Below are positions 1 through 7,715 of a stretch of 28,797 nucleotides of DNA, piece after piece. The stretch spans positions 1 to 28,797 of the forward strand of contig JAZRVT010000046.1 of assembly GCA_045599325.1 (NCBI GenBank), in the 5' to 3' direction. Under the pieces are notes generated by a model. It did not search any database, was not told the DNA's origin, and saw nothing but the letters and a program-made list of their open reading frames with translations. Both the position numbers and the translations under genes were made by a program. This DNA comes from Cacconaster sp045599325. GTDB taxonomy: Bacteria; Bacteroidota; Bacteroidia; Bacteroidales; UBA932. Positions within the stretch are counted from its first letter, which is position 1; each line of letters opens with the position of its first letter.

Positions 1-45
1 TCAGTGGTGTTCGCCCTGTCCGTATATCTTGACGTGCTTCTGTAG
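1..45 (+). CDS. possible 3' end of a rightward gene (partial)
   Basis: The first frame is open from the window edge to a TAG at 43-45 and uses GC-rich codons like the core genes. It encodes a hydrophobic tail ending VYLDVLL. A T-rich hairpin terminator starts 12 bases after the stop, which fits the end of a rightward gene. Only 14 codons are visible, so no family can be named. The opposite strand is also open here without a start codon and could be the coding strand instead. Confidence 0.3.
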   Translation, partial: SVVFALSVYLDVLL

Positions 46-61
46 GAGTTGCTCTCGAAAA
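40..61 (+). repeat. left copy of imperfect direct repeat bounding the ATPase island
   Basis: This 22-base stretch matches 1822-1843 at 17 of 22 positions, and all five differences are transitions. In the rightward frame both copies read L-x-E-x-L-S-K, with TAG here where the other copy has CAG. Silent changes (TCG/TCA, AAA/AAG) suggest diverged copies of one coding sequence rather than chance. Confidence 0.4.
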
Positions 62-105
62 TCGCTAATTAACGAATTGTCAGTTAGTCAGCGATTTTTA
101 TTTTT
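58..105 (+). terminator. intrinsic terminator
   Basis: AAAATCGCT (58-66) pairs with AGCGATTTT (90-98) and is followed by a T-rich run to about 105. The A run on the other side would let it also work leftward, for the ATPase gene, if its own hairpin at 221-255 is read through. Confidence 0.6.
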
Positions 106-109
106 CTAT

Positions 110-129
110 TTGCACCACCGTTGCACCAC
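110..129. repeat. short tandem direct repeat TTGCACCAC
   Basis: TTGCACCAC occurs at 110-118 and again at 121-129, separated by two bases. Paired short direct repeats of this kind can be protein-binding (for example recombinase arm) sites, but no integrase is visible at this end, so the role is unknown. Confidence 0.4.
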
Positions 130-220
130 GGATTTCCACAATAATTTCTGAAATATACTATCTCCAAACACGCCAAAACTCAAGAAAATTCCAACTTTTG
201 GCGACGTTTGCAAAACAAGA

Positions 221-255
221 GGGCGAAAAACATCAATTGTAAAATGTTTTCGCCC
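221..255. repeat. palindrome A, downstream border of the ATPase gene
   Basis: GGGCGAAAA (221-229) and TTTTCGCCC (247-255) form a hairpin that extends inward (ACAT/ATG) with one bulge. It lies 14 bases beyond the stop codon of the leftward ATPase gene, so it may act as its terminator. The same arms occur at 1743-1777 on the other side of the gene, with an unrelated loop. Confidence 0.7.
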
Positions 256-269
256 GTTTAATGTTCACT

Positions 270-1682
270 CTATTTGAACAAATCATTTAGCACCGTAACG
301 TTCTGCACTGAATCCGCATTCTTCCCCTGTTTCAAGCCAATGGTTGTGACCAATGCAGTTTGCACGCCTTTCTTCGGTTTGTTCTCTGCCAGATAGTTCT
401 GTAGCCTCGTGGCGATTTTCTCTGCCTCCTGCTGAGTCATCTGGAAAGTATCTGCCGAATACTTCAACTCGCAAATGGTGATAATACCGTCAGCTCTGTC
501 TATTATCAAATCTATCTGGCTTTTTGGAGTAGATGTCTCGCTCCTCCAGGAATAATAATCAGTTTGAATGCGGTCAATCCCTATTGAACGAAGAATCTGA
601 GGAACATGATCCATACAGACACGTTCGAAAGCAAGTCCATACCAGGTATTCTGTGCCGGAGTATTAAGCTTATGAGACCAATATTCCGAATCCTTGACCT
701 TCTTTGAGCCGTGGTCAAGGTAGAAATGAGTATAATAATCGACAAGTTGATAATAGCCGCCATTTGACTCCTTCCCTGCCACATTGTAATATCTGATGAA
801 ATCACAGTTTACCAAATCATCCAAAATATCACTAAGGTGGCCATTCTCGGGCATATTCGTAATCTTGGTTATTTCTTTGCGGGTAAGTCCTTTCTTGTTT
901 TTTGACAAAGCCTTGATGACGGATATATATTTCTCCGGCGATTTGAAAAGAGATTTATAAAGCCTCCCATACTCCCCTTTTAATTCTGCTTGATTGCCAA
1001 AAAACAAACGGTCAATGTTTTGAACAGGACTTTCGTCTTTTCGTAGCATATTGAGATAATACGGAATCCCTCCCAGCACCATATAAGTGCGAAGAATTGA
1101 CATCCTATCCCAATTGATGTACATTGATTTAAGGTAGGACTCAGTTTCTTTCAAGTTAAATGCGTGAAGGTGCATTTCGTGGGTGACTCTGTTATGAAGG
1201 CCGCCTCTGCTATCAACAAGATTTTTGACTATCCAGGAAGTGGCCGAGCCGCATACAATAAGAAAGAAATTGCTTTGACGGGAGGCCCAGCTGTTCCAGA
1301 AATAATCCAGAGCCTTGACAAAACCGGAACGAGGAGTATCAAAACAAGGAAGTTCATCAATAAATACCACAACTCTTCCTCTTTTGATCTTTGGTTCCAG
1401 GAGAGACCGGAGAATATTGAATGCCTCCATCCATCTTTCCGGGCAGGGACCTTCATACCCATAGTTCAGGAGAGATGTATAGAAGGCCTCCATCTCATCT
1501 GTTTTATTCCCCTCCAAGATACCTGTCGTGTCAAAAGCGAACGAGTTTTTGAAATAACTCGTAATCAGGTATGTTTTACCCACACGCCTGCGTCCATACA
1601 GCGCTAAAAATTCCGCCTTGCCCGATTTCAGATAATGATTCAGGTCGGCAATCTCTTTTGCCCGTCCTACTATTGAAGCCAT
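270..1682 (-). CDS. AAA ATPase, DUF234 type with PD-(D/E)xK-like C-terminus
   Basis: A 470-residue protein of the archaeal-type ATPase superfamily. It has a Walker A motif GRRRVGKT at about residues 30-37, a Walker B VVVFIDE at 104-110, a sensor-like CGSATSWI segment, a middle winged-helix-like part, and a C-terminal DUF234-like region. The C-terminus carries D391...E405-x-K407, the spacing of a PD-(D/E)xK nuclease core. These genes are common, scattered and multicopy in Bacteroidales, and their function is not established. The gene stands alone and is visibly more AT-rich than its neighbours (many AAT, TAT and ATA codons), which suggests transfer. It has its own promoter just upstream and matching palindromes on both sides. 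ATPase identity is sure; nuclease activity is inference. Confidence 0.9.
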   Translation of the reverse strand: MASIVGRAKEIADLNHYLKSGKAEFLALYGRRRVGKTYLITSYFKNSFAFDTTGILEGNKTDEMEAFYTSLLNYGYEGPCPERWMEAFNILRSLLEPKIKRGRVVVFIDELPCFDTPRSGFVKALDYFWNSWASRQSNFFLIVCGSATSWIVKNLVDSRGGLHNRVTHEMHLHAFNLKETESYLKSMYINWDRMSILRTYMVLGGIPYYLNMLRKDESPVQNIDRLFFGNQAELKGEYGRLYKSLFKSPEKYISVIKALSKNKKGLTRKEITKITNMPENGHLSDILDDLVNCDFIRYYNVAGKESNGGYYQLVDYYTHFYLDHGSKKVKDSEYWSHKLNTPAQNTWYGLAFERVCMDHVPQILRSIGIDRIQTDYYSWRSETSTPKSQIDLIIDRADGIITICELKYSADTFQMTQQEAEKIATRLQNYLAENKPKKGVQTALVTTIGLKQGKNADSVQNVTVLNDLFK

Positions 1683-1704
1683 ACCCTTTTATATTTAGCC
1701 ACAG

Positions 1705-1738
1705 CAAATATATGAAAAGAATCAGTCAAGTGAGCAAA
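1705..1738 (-). promoter_or_regulatory. promoter of the ATPase gene
   Basis: Read leftward, TATATTTG (1712-1705) matches the Bacteroidetes -7 element TAnnTTTG. A TTTG (1738-1735) stands 22 bases upstream, close to the usual 19-21. Palindrome B begins directly upstream of this -33 element. Confidence 0.6.
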
Positions 1739-1741
1739 AAG

Positions 1742-1778
1742 CGGGCGAAAAGTTTCATTATGTTCGTATTTTCGCCCG
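1742..1778. repeat. palindrome B, upstream border of the ATPase gene
   Basis: CGGGCGAAAA (1742-1751) and TTTTCGCCCG (1769-1778) form a perfect 10-base-pair stem with a 17-base loop. The arms equal those of the hairpin downstream of the gene, but the loops differ. Its place next to the -33 element would suit an operator; the pairing with the downstream hairpin would suit a cassette border. Confidence 0.7.
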
Positions 1779-1800
1779 ATTTATTTCGAATGTTCAATAA

Positions 1801-1896
1801 TTTACAAATACTCTCGAACCGCTGCAGGAGTCACTCTCAAAGAAACACAACCGTTTGACAGATGACTGGTCGGAAGTGCGTACACTTCCACCGTAA
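1801..1896 (+). pseudogene. possible remnant of a gene tail, no start codon
   Basis: A 31-codon rightward frame without a start codon runs from just after a TAA to a TAA at 1894-1896. It contains the right copy (1822-1843) of the direct repeat, in the same reading frame as the left copy at 40-61. One reading is that a gene tail was split or duplicated when the ATPase island arrived. The frame is short, so chance cannot be excluded. No family recognised. Confidence 0.3.
1872..1889. repeat. inverted repeat GGAAGTG-N4-CACTTCC
   Basis: Seven-base arms with loop CGTA lie about 60 bases upstream of the fimbrillin promoter. There is no T run, so a simple terminator is unlikely. It could be a regulator site for the unit downstream, or part of the decayed frame that overlaps it. 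Confidence 0.45.
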
Positions 1897-1947
1897 CCTC
1901 GGTTTTGTCCGCCTTTGCCCGTCCGGGTGAGAGCGGAGACATCATTT

Positions 1948-1978
1948 TTTGGTAATTGTGTGATAATTACTAAATTTG
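1948..1978 (+). promoter_or_regulatory. promoter of the peptide-fimbrillin unit
   Basis: TTTG (1948-1951) and TAAATTTG (1971-1978) are separated by 19 bases, matching the Bacteroidetes consensus. The spacer holds the inverted repeat GTAATT-N7-AATTAC (1952-1970), placed where a bound regulator would block polymerase. Transcription would start near 1985, about 43 bases before the first gene. Confidence 0.75.
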
Positions 1979-2027
1979 CAGTTTAATTCAACTCAACCGA
2001 TAAAGAACCAGACACTTTCATTCGAAA

Positions 2028-2201
2028 ATGAAGAAAAAATATGAGGTATTCAGGATGGAACTCGTCGAATGTGACCCGGAGAACTGCATTCTTGCGGGAT
2101 CCAAGACCAGCGTCCCTATCAAGGTCCAGAATGTCGAAGTAGAACCCTATCAGGACGGATTCTCCACAACAGGCGGTTTCCAGGAAATAAGTTTTGACTA
2201 A
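2028..2201 (+). CDS. small peptide gene leading the fimbrillin unit
   Basis: A 57-residue frame (ATG at 2028, TAA at 2199-2201) is the first gene after the promoter. Its stop is directly followed by the in-frame ATG that begins the longer fimbrillin reading frame, so the two are almost certainly co-transcribed. The peptide starts MKKKYEVFRMELVE, has two cysteines (residues 15 and 20), an ILAGS motif right after the second, and an acidic Gly/aromatic tail. There is no signal peptide or membrane segment. Short proteins starting MKKxY with a hydrophobic-A-(G/S)-S motif in mid-sequence are, as I recall, common hypothetical genes in Bacteroidales. Function unknown; a leader-plus-core peptide is one possibility. 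Confidence 0.65.
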   Translation: MKKKYEVFRMELVECDPENCILAGSKTSVPIKVQNVEVEPYQDGFSTTGGFQEISFD

Positions 2202-2213
2202 ATGGAGGGGGCA

Positions 2214-4022
2214 ATGAAGAAAAAAATTTCATCAGCCATATCAATGATTCTGCCGCTGGCGGCAGCCATATTCCTGCTGAACTCCTGCAATGAGATTCAG
2301 AGCGAGATTTCCGGTCCCGTCAAGACAAAGGGAGGCTCGACTTCCGCATCTATGTCAATCGACGTCACTCCGGTGACGGCGGCAGAAGATGCACTCACAA
2401 AGTCAGCATCCGGCGTTGAGGGCACAGTCACCAACGTGTTCGGCAGCCCGGAGGACGGCCTCTATATCACAGAATATGTCTCCGACATCGAGGATATTCT
2501 GCCGCAGACTAAAGGGAGCGAGATAACGACAGGGAATATTGCAGCATCCTACGGAGCCTTCAAGGTGAACGCATTCACAGATTCGTTGTCCAACGGGACC
2601 CACGTCAAGTATTTTGCCGACATCAAAAACCTGACATCCAAGTACAACGGGTCAAAATGGAACTGGTATGACGATTCGAAAGGAAGTTATATCAGCGACG
2701 AGGACGCCCCGAAGTGGAGAATCAACACACCCACCTCAATCTGGTCGTACGCCCCTGTCAGCGCAACCGGCAGGACCGCACCCGCAGTCGATTCGTTACA
2801 CGGCATTTTTGACAAAATGACCTTCACTTATACCGTTCCTGATAATTACCACAATCAGGCAGACCTTCTGTTTGCATACAACGTTGAATCACGGGAATTC
2901 AAGAAAGAGGGGACAGTCTATAAGAAACCTTACGAAATCGATCCGGCCGTCGGCACTGGGACACAGCACTCCGGCCAGTATGACGAATATTTCGACGTGA
3001 ACTTCTATCACGCCCTGGCGGCAGTGAAGTTCGAACTCAATACAACTACAGCCGGAGCGAATGTCCACAGCGTCACAATCTGCTATACTGACGGAAGCAA
3101 TAACATCGTTATGAACGGCGGCCTCGCCACAACGGGCGACTGCACCGCCACCGGAAGCGGGAGCGGGGCCGGCTCTGTATCTTTCAATTGGCAGAATCTT
3201 GGTGGAAACAAACCTCTGCGTTATGTCTACTCTGACGCATACCCGGCAACTTCACTCACTGTATCAGGCGGATATGCCAAGGATGGAAACGGTGTCCTGT
3301 TTATGATTCCACAGAACGCCTCCAACCTGAAAGTCATCGTGGAGTTCAGCAAGAATGGAGGAAACCACTACTATACGGCAGTCTACAATACACCGCTCAG
3401 CGTCAACTGGCAGGCAGGCAAATACTACCTTTACAGACTCAGCGTCGGCGAGTTCCACGTGATAGGGGAGAAAATGACACAATTGACAGACATCCAAATA
3501 AAAGGGCTGGATTCAAAATCAGGTTATTTCATAAGACCTGAGGGCGATCCTGTTCCTTCAAAGGGTGTAACCAAAATGGCTCTTATCACCAACGGTTACG
3601 GACTGGAAGTGAGCTCAGCCGAACGTGTTGGCATGCATAGCAACGCTTATGGCGGCAGCCAAGATGTTCCCAGTCAGGTGGATTACATTTCTTTTGACCT
3701 GCTTCCATACACACTGGATGCGAACAATAATCTTATTAGTTTTGGAGACGGCACCACAGAACAGTATGCCAAACGGGTTGACTTCACAAATACAACGTAT
3801 AATAATAACAAACAAAATCCGGCTATCGTTCCATCAACAGCGGCAGCTTACGTTTTCGAAACCGGCGGAAAAGATACTTTTTTCCTGTATTTCAGGCCCC
3901 AGTCTGGCAGTAACAACGGCGGTTTCAAAGCCGAACTCAAGGGATTGTATGTAGTTGAAGTCGCCACCGACCCTAACCTCCCTGGCAACTGGGAAGCATT
4001 CCTGAGCAGTTATTCTTCCTGA
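2214..4022 (+). CDS. fimbrillin-family lipoprotein (Mfa-like)
   Basis: A 602-residue surface protein. The start at 2214 is preferred over 2202 because it gives a clean signal peptide (MKKK, a hydrophobic stretch, lipobox LLNSC with Cys25) and has GGAGGGGG just before it. The mature part shows features of the Mfa_like_1 fimbrillin family: a threonine/serine-rich start, a WSYAP segment, and FYHALAAVKFEL, the typical strand at the end of the first domain. Such lipoproteins are exported to the outer membrane and assembled into fimbriae or act as tip or anchor subunits. No FimB/C/D-type partners are beside it, so it may be an orphan subunit or adhesin. It is co-transcribed with the small peptide gene upstream. 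Confidence 0.8.
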   Translation: MKKKISSAISMILPLAAAIFLLNSCNEIQSEISGPVKTKGGSTSASMSIDVTPVTAAEDALTKSASGVEGTVTNVFGSPEDGLYITEYVSDIEDILPQTKGSEITTGNIAASYGAFKVNAFTDSLSNGTHVKYFADIKNLTSKYNGSKWNWYDDSKGSYISDEDAPKWRINTPTSIWSYAPVSATGRTAPAVDSLHGIFDKMTFTYTVPDNYHNQADLLFAYNVESREFKKEGTVYKKPYEIDPAVGTGTQHSGQYDEYFDVNFYHALAAVKFELNTTTAGANVHSVTICYTDGSNNIVMNGGLATTGDCTATGSGSGAGSVSFNWQNLGGNKPLRYVYSDAYPATSLTVSGGYAKDGNGVLFMIPQNASNLKVIVEFSKNGGNHYYTAVYNTPLSVNWQAGKYYLYRLSVGEFHVIGEKMTQLTDIQIKGLDSKSGYFIRPEGDPVPSKGVTKMALITNGYGLEVSSAERVGMHSNAYGGSQDVPSQVDYISFDLLPYTLDANNNLISFGDGTTEQYAKRVDFTNTTYNNNKQNPAIVPSTAAAYVFETGGKDTFFLYFRPQSGSNNGGFKAELKGLYVVEVATDPNLPGNWEAFLSSYSS

Positions 4023-4076
4023 GCAGCATTAATTCCGGACCGGCTGTGCGATTCACGAACCGCTGATTAGTTGGCT

Positions 4077-7001
4077 ATGTTCAGGCGTTTATCCATATCT
4101 CTCCTCTTTCTGCTGACTATGGCGGCGGCGCCTCTGCGCGCGCAGTACTACCAGCTCGGTGCGGACCCTTCCTCCACCCGCTGGAACAGAATCAGGAGCG
4201 ATAACTTCGATGTGATCTATCCTGTGGAGCTTGACTCCCTCGCAAGGGTCTATCTGTACAGCTTTGAAAGGATGCGTCCTCTCAACATCGCCGGCCTCGG
4301 AATCGAGTCCGTCAAGGTGCCTATCGTCCTCCATCCGTACACTATGGAGAGCAACGGCACAGTGGTCTGGGCGCCGAAGAGGGCCGAACTCATCACTACC
4401 CCTCCATCCTCAGCGCTCTATGCCCTGAACTGGGAGCAGCAGCTCGCCTCCCACGAGGGGCGCCACCTCGGGCAGATGGTCCACTACACCAAGGGCATCT
4501 ACAAGCTGCTGGGATATCTCGCCGGAGAGCAGAGCATCGCCATCGGAGTGGGCTTCTACCCTTCCAGGACCCTTCTCGAGGGTGACGCTGTCCAGAACGA
4601 GACTGACTTCTCCAACACAGGCCGCGGACGCGACCCGGACTTCCTGAAATACTACCGCGCCGCATTCGTCAATGACGACACCCGCAACTATGACCGCTGG
4701 CGCTACGGCTCCTACCGCTACTACGTGCCGAACAAGTATGCCTTCGGCTATATGATCAGCGCCACCTACCGCAACAATTCCGGCAACTACTATGCTGCCG
4801 GTGACATTATGAAGGAGCAGGTCAAGTCGTGGTGGCGCGTCTTCAGCGTCTCACACCGCAGCTACAACTACGCTACCGGAATGACCGTCCGCAAGAACTG
4901 GAAGCTGGCCGTGAAGAACAGGTCCGCGCTCTGGAAGGCAGAGTATGAGTCGCGCGCCCCATACACCGGATTCGAGGGGCTGCTTGCGAAGCCGGAGCAT
5001 ATGTACTCAGAATTCACCAACACCACCCCTGCGGGCGACGTCACACTCTCCACTATGGAGGGCCTCTGGCACACAAGGCATATCGTGGCCATCGACTCGC
5101 TGGGCCGGGAGCACAGGATGCGCCCCTTCTCAACCTCGACATCCTCCGTGGTGCCTGACGGCGACGGCTTCATCTTCGCCGAGACAGTTCCAGACCCGCG
5201 CTGGGAGCTGAGGAGCTGGTCGAACATCCGACGCTATGACTTCAGCAGCAACAGGATAACCGACATCACCCGCCGCACCCGCTTTGTCAACCCTACCCTC
5301 TCCGCCGGCAGGGACTCCATCCTTGCGGTAGACTACAAGGTGGAGGGAGGCTCTGACGGAGTATTCATCGACAAGGAGAGCGGAGAACTCCTCGGCCGCA
5401 TCCCGGCTCCGGAGAACGGCCAGATGACCGGTTTCGTCCAGCTGGGCGAAAAGTATTACGCCACTGTCATCACATCTGAGGGAATGGGCCTCTACTGCTT
5501 CGGGGACGGAGCCTGGAGCCGCGTCATCGAACCTCAGTCCAGGATGATCCGCGACCTCCGTCCCTACGGCGGCAGCTCGCTATACTTCGTGTCAGACCTC
5601 GACGGCATCTATAACATATATATGTATGACACCGCCGCCGATTCCCTTAGCCAGCTGACCACAGCCCGCTTCGGCACAGCCAACCCGACTATCGACGAAG
5701 CCACCGGGACACTCTACTATTCAGACTACGACACCAAAGGATACACTCCTGTGAAAGCGGCTCTCGCGGAGCTCGACTGGAAGCCTGCCTCCTTCAGCAA
5801 CCCGTACCGCTACGCACTCGAGGACGCAAACTCCGCCAAGGCGGACTCAGTCGTGACAATGCCGACCGCAGAGGAGGACGCTGCCCTCTGGCAGCAGGTC
5901 AGCAGCCTGCCGGCAGAGAAATACGGCAAGTTCGGCCACGCCATAAACATCCACTCCTGGGCCCCGTTCTATGCCAACATCAACCGCATAATGGACTTCT
6001 CCTACGAGCAGATCTACCAGCTGGCATCGCTCGGAGCAACCCTTGTCTCACAGAACCAGTTAGGGACAGTGGTCTCCACACTCGGCTACGGCTACCACAG
6101 GGGATTCCATTCAGGTCACCTCAACCTCGCATATTCCGGACTCTATCCTGTCTTCGAGCTGTCGGTCGACTTCAACGACCGCTACAGGAACAGGACAGAT
6201 GTCTTTGCACAGGACAATATCATCCTCTCGAAGGAAGAGTCCCTCGGCACCCCTTCCTTCGAAACCTCGGCGCTCGCCTATGTTCCGATCAACCTCTCCA
6301 GGGGCGGCTGGAGCAGAGGGCTCGTGCCGCAGCTGCAGTATGCTATGAACAACGATATGTCCGTTGTCCTGGGCAAGAGCGCTTCCATAACCCAGAGCCT
6401 CGCCTACGCCCTCCGCTACTACAGTGTCCTGCCTAAGAGCAAGTCGCGCCTCACCCCGAAATGGGGCCTCGGCGTGACAGCCACCGGAGCCACCCTCTTC
6501 GGCCCTCAGGACGCCACAGGCAACATCGCCGGAATCGACGCTTATTTCTATACGCCGGGATTCCACCCGAGCCAGGGCTTCAAGTTCACTGCGGGCTACC
6601 AGAAGCAGTTCTCCGAGAAGAACTTCTTCAGCTATATGGGCAACATAGTCTCCGCGCCGCGCGGCTACGACAAGGAGCACTATATGGACTACTGCAAGGT
6701 GTCAGCCGACTACGCCATCCCTATCAACCTGCTTGACGGCGGCATCCCGTGGTTCTGCTATATGAAGAGAATCATCCTGATACCGTTCGCAGACTATGCG
6801 GTGGACCGCCAGCACCTGCTCGCCAACGAGGAGGGCATCATCTACGGCCGCGGACGCACAGAATATTTCTCATACGGAACCGCATTCCTGGTCAACGCAT
6901 ACTTCTGCCGCATCGGCACCGAAATCAAGATAGGATTCCGCTACGCCCGCACCCGCGAGGGGGAAAACTCCTGGAGGATAATTTTCAGCACAGGACTGTA
7001 A
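4077..7001 (+). CDS. secreted HExxH protein with propeller-like and barrel-like regions
   Basis: A 974-residue protein. ATG at 4077 is chosen over TTG at 4071 and gives a signal peptide ending APLRA-Q. Residues about 30-260 look like a metallopeptidase fold: HEGRH at 126-130 fits HExxH, with LLEGDA (E168) about 38 residues later as a possible third zinc ligand. Residues about 270-600 have repeats of the TolB/WD40-like propeller kind (for example LYFVSDLDGIYNIYMYD). The last 330 residues are rich in aromatic alternation and look like an outer-membrane beta-barrel. The protein is widespread as a hypothetical in Bacteroidetes, and peptidase activity is unproven. pnuC starts two bases after its stop and may be co-transcribed. 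Confidence 0.7.
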   Translation: MFRRLSISLLFLLTMAAAPLRAQYYQLGADPSSTRWNRIRSDNFDVIYPVELDSLARVYLYSFERMRPLNIAGLGIESVKVPIVLHPYTMESNGTVVWAPKRAELITTPPSSALYALNWEQQLASHEGRHLGQMVHYTKGIYKLLGYLAGEQSIAIGVGFYPSRTLLEGDAVQNETDFSNTGRGRDPDFLKYYRAAFVNDDTRNYDRWRYGSYRYYVPNKYAFGYMISATYRNNSGNYYAAGDIMKEQVKSWWRVFSVSHRSYNYATGMTVRKNWKLAVKNRSALWKAEYESRAPYTGFEGLLAKPEHMYSEFTNTTPAGDVTLSTMEGLWHTRHIVAIDSLGREHRMRPFSTSTSSVVPDGDGFIFAETVPDPRWELRSWSNIRRYDFSSNRITDITRRTRFVNPTLSAGRDSILAVDYKVEGGSDGVFIDKESGELLGRIPAPENGQMTGFVQLGEKYYATVITSEGMGLYCFGDGAWSRVIEPQSRMIRDLRPYGGSSLYFVSDLDGIYNIYMYDTAADSLSQLTTARFGTANPTIDEATGTLYYSDYDTKGYTPVKAALAELDWKPASFSNPYRYALEDANSAKADSVVTMPTAEEDAALWQQVSSLPAEKYGKFGHAINIHSWAPFYANINRIMDFSYEQIYQLASLGATLVSQNQLGTVVSTLGYGYHRGFHSGHLNLAYSGLYPVFELSVDFNDRYRNRTDVFAQDNIILSKEESLGTPSFETSALAYVPINLSRGGWSRGLVPQLQYAMNNDMSVVLGKSASITQSLAYALRYYSVLPKSKSRLTPKWGLGVTATGATLFGPQDATGNIAGIDAYFYTPGFHPSQGFKFTAGYQKQFSEKNFFSYMGNIVSAPRGYDKEHYMDYCKVSADYAIPINLLDGGIPWFCYMKRIILIPFADYAVDRQHLLANEEGIIYGRGRTEYFSYGTAFLVNAYFCRIGTEIKIGFRYARTREGENSWRIIFSTGL

Positions 7002-7002
7002 T

Positions 7003-7698
7003 ATGGCATCTGACAACAAATTGAAACTCGGCTGGTTCGACTGGTTCCTGATTCTGGGCACCGTCATCGTGAGCGTGGTCTCCTCCCTTCTCGGCGACGG
7101 CTGGGACACTGTGGGATTCATCATCGCAGTCACCGGCATCGTAAACCTCGTGCTCTGCGCAAAGGGAAACATACTGAACTATCTGTTCGGCATCGTATAC
7201 AATGCGCTGTATGTCTATGTCTCCTTCAAGACAAAGCTCTACGCGGATTCCGCCATCTACCTCTGCTACTACCTGCCGATGCAGTTCGTTGGGTGGGCGC
7301 AGTGGAAGAAGCACCTCAACCGGGAGAGCGGCGCCGTCACAGTCCGCCACCTGACCTGGAAGATGGCACTCCGTATGGTCGCTGTCGCCGCCGTGCTGAT
7401 TCCGGCGCTGGCATATGTGCTCGGACTCCCGGCAATCGCCGACTCGCAGCCGTGGGCCGATGCCGCCACTACCGTCGCCTCTGTCCTTGCTATGTATATG
7501 ATGGTCAAGGCAGTGGCAGAGCAGTGGTATATCTGGCTGGCTCTCGACATTCTCCAGTGCGCCAAGTGGACAGTGGCCACCGCCAGCGGCGAGCCGCACG
7601 CGGCCCTGATGCTTGTGATGTTCGCATTCTTCACGGCAAACGCCGTCTACGGACTGATTATGTGGAACAGGCTCTCCAGGCAGCCGGCAACCGAATAA
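7003..7698 (+). CDS. pnuC: nicotinamide riboside/mononucleotide transporter PnuC
   Basis: A 231-residue inner-membrane protein with about seven membrane segments. It shows the family signature: an N-terminal WFDWF, then GNILNYLFGIVYNALYVYV followed by YLPMQFVGWAQW. PnuC brings nicotinamide riboside into the cell as an NAD precursor, driven by phosphorylation inside. Its ATG lies two bases after the stop of the HExxH gene. tadA starts 17 bases after its stop. No NAD-linked riboswitch is visible, as the gene is internal to the unit. Confidence 0.9.
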   Translation: MASDNKLKLGWFDWFLILGTVIVSVVSSLLGDGWDTVGFIIAVTGIVNLVLCAKGNILNYLFGIVYNALYVYVSFKTKLYADSAIYLCYYLPMQFVGWAQWKKHLNRESGAVTVRHLTWKMALRMVAVAAVLIPALAYVLGLPAIADSQPWADAATTVASVLAMYMMVKAVAEQWYIWLALDILQCAKWTVATASGEPHAALMLVMFAFFTANAVYGLIMWNRLSRQPATE

Positions 7699-7715
7699 TC
7701 CTGATTGTTCCGGCT

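Noticed and set aside
1..84. Leftward frame ending in a stop at the window edge (tail QKHVKIYGQGEHH)
   Set aside because: It is only 28 codons, is closed upstream by a TGA, and has no start codon; the rightward reading with a following terminator fits better, though not certainly.
7293..7715. Upstream extension of the tadA frame into pnuC
   Set aside because: The extension has Arg/Gly/Pro-rich content from an out-of-frame reading of pnuC; the ATG at 7716 gives the normal TadA length.
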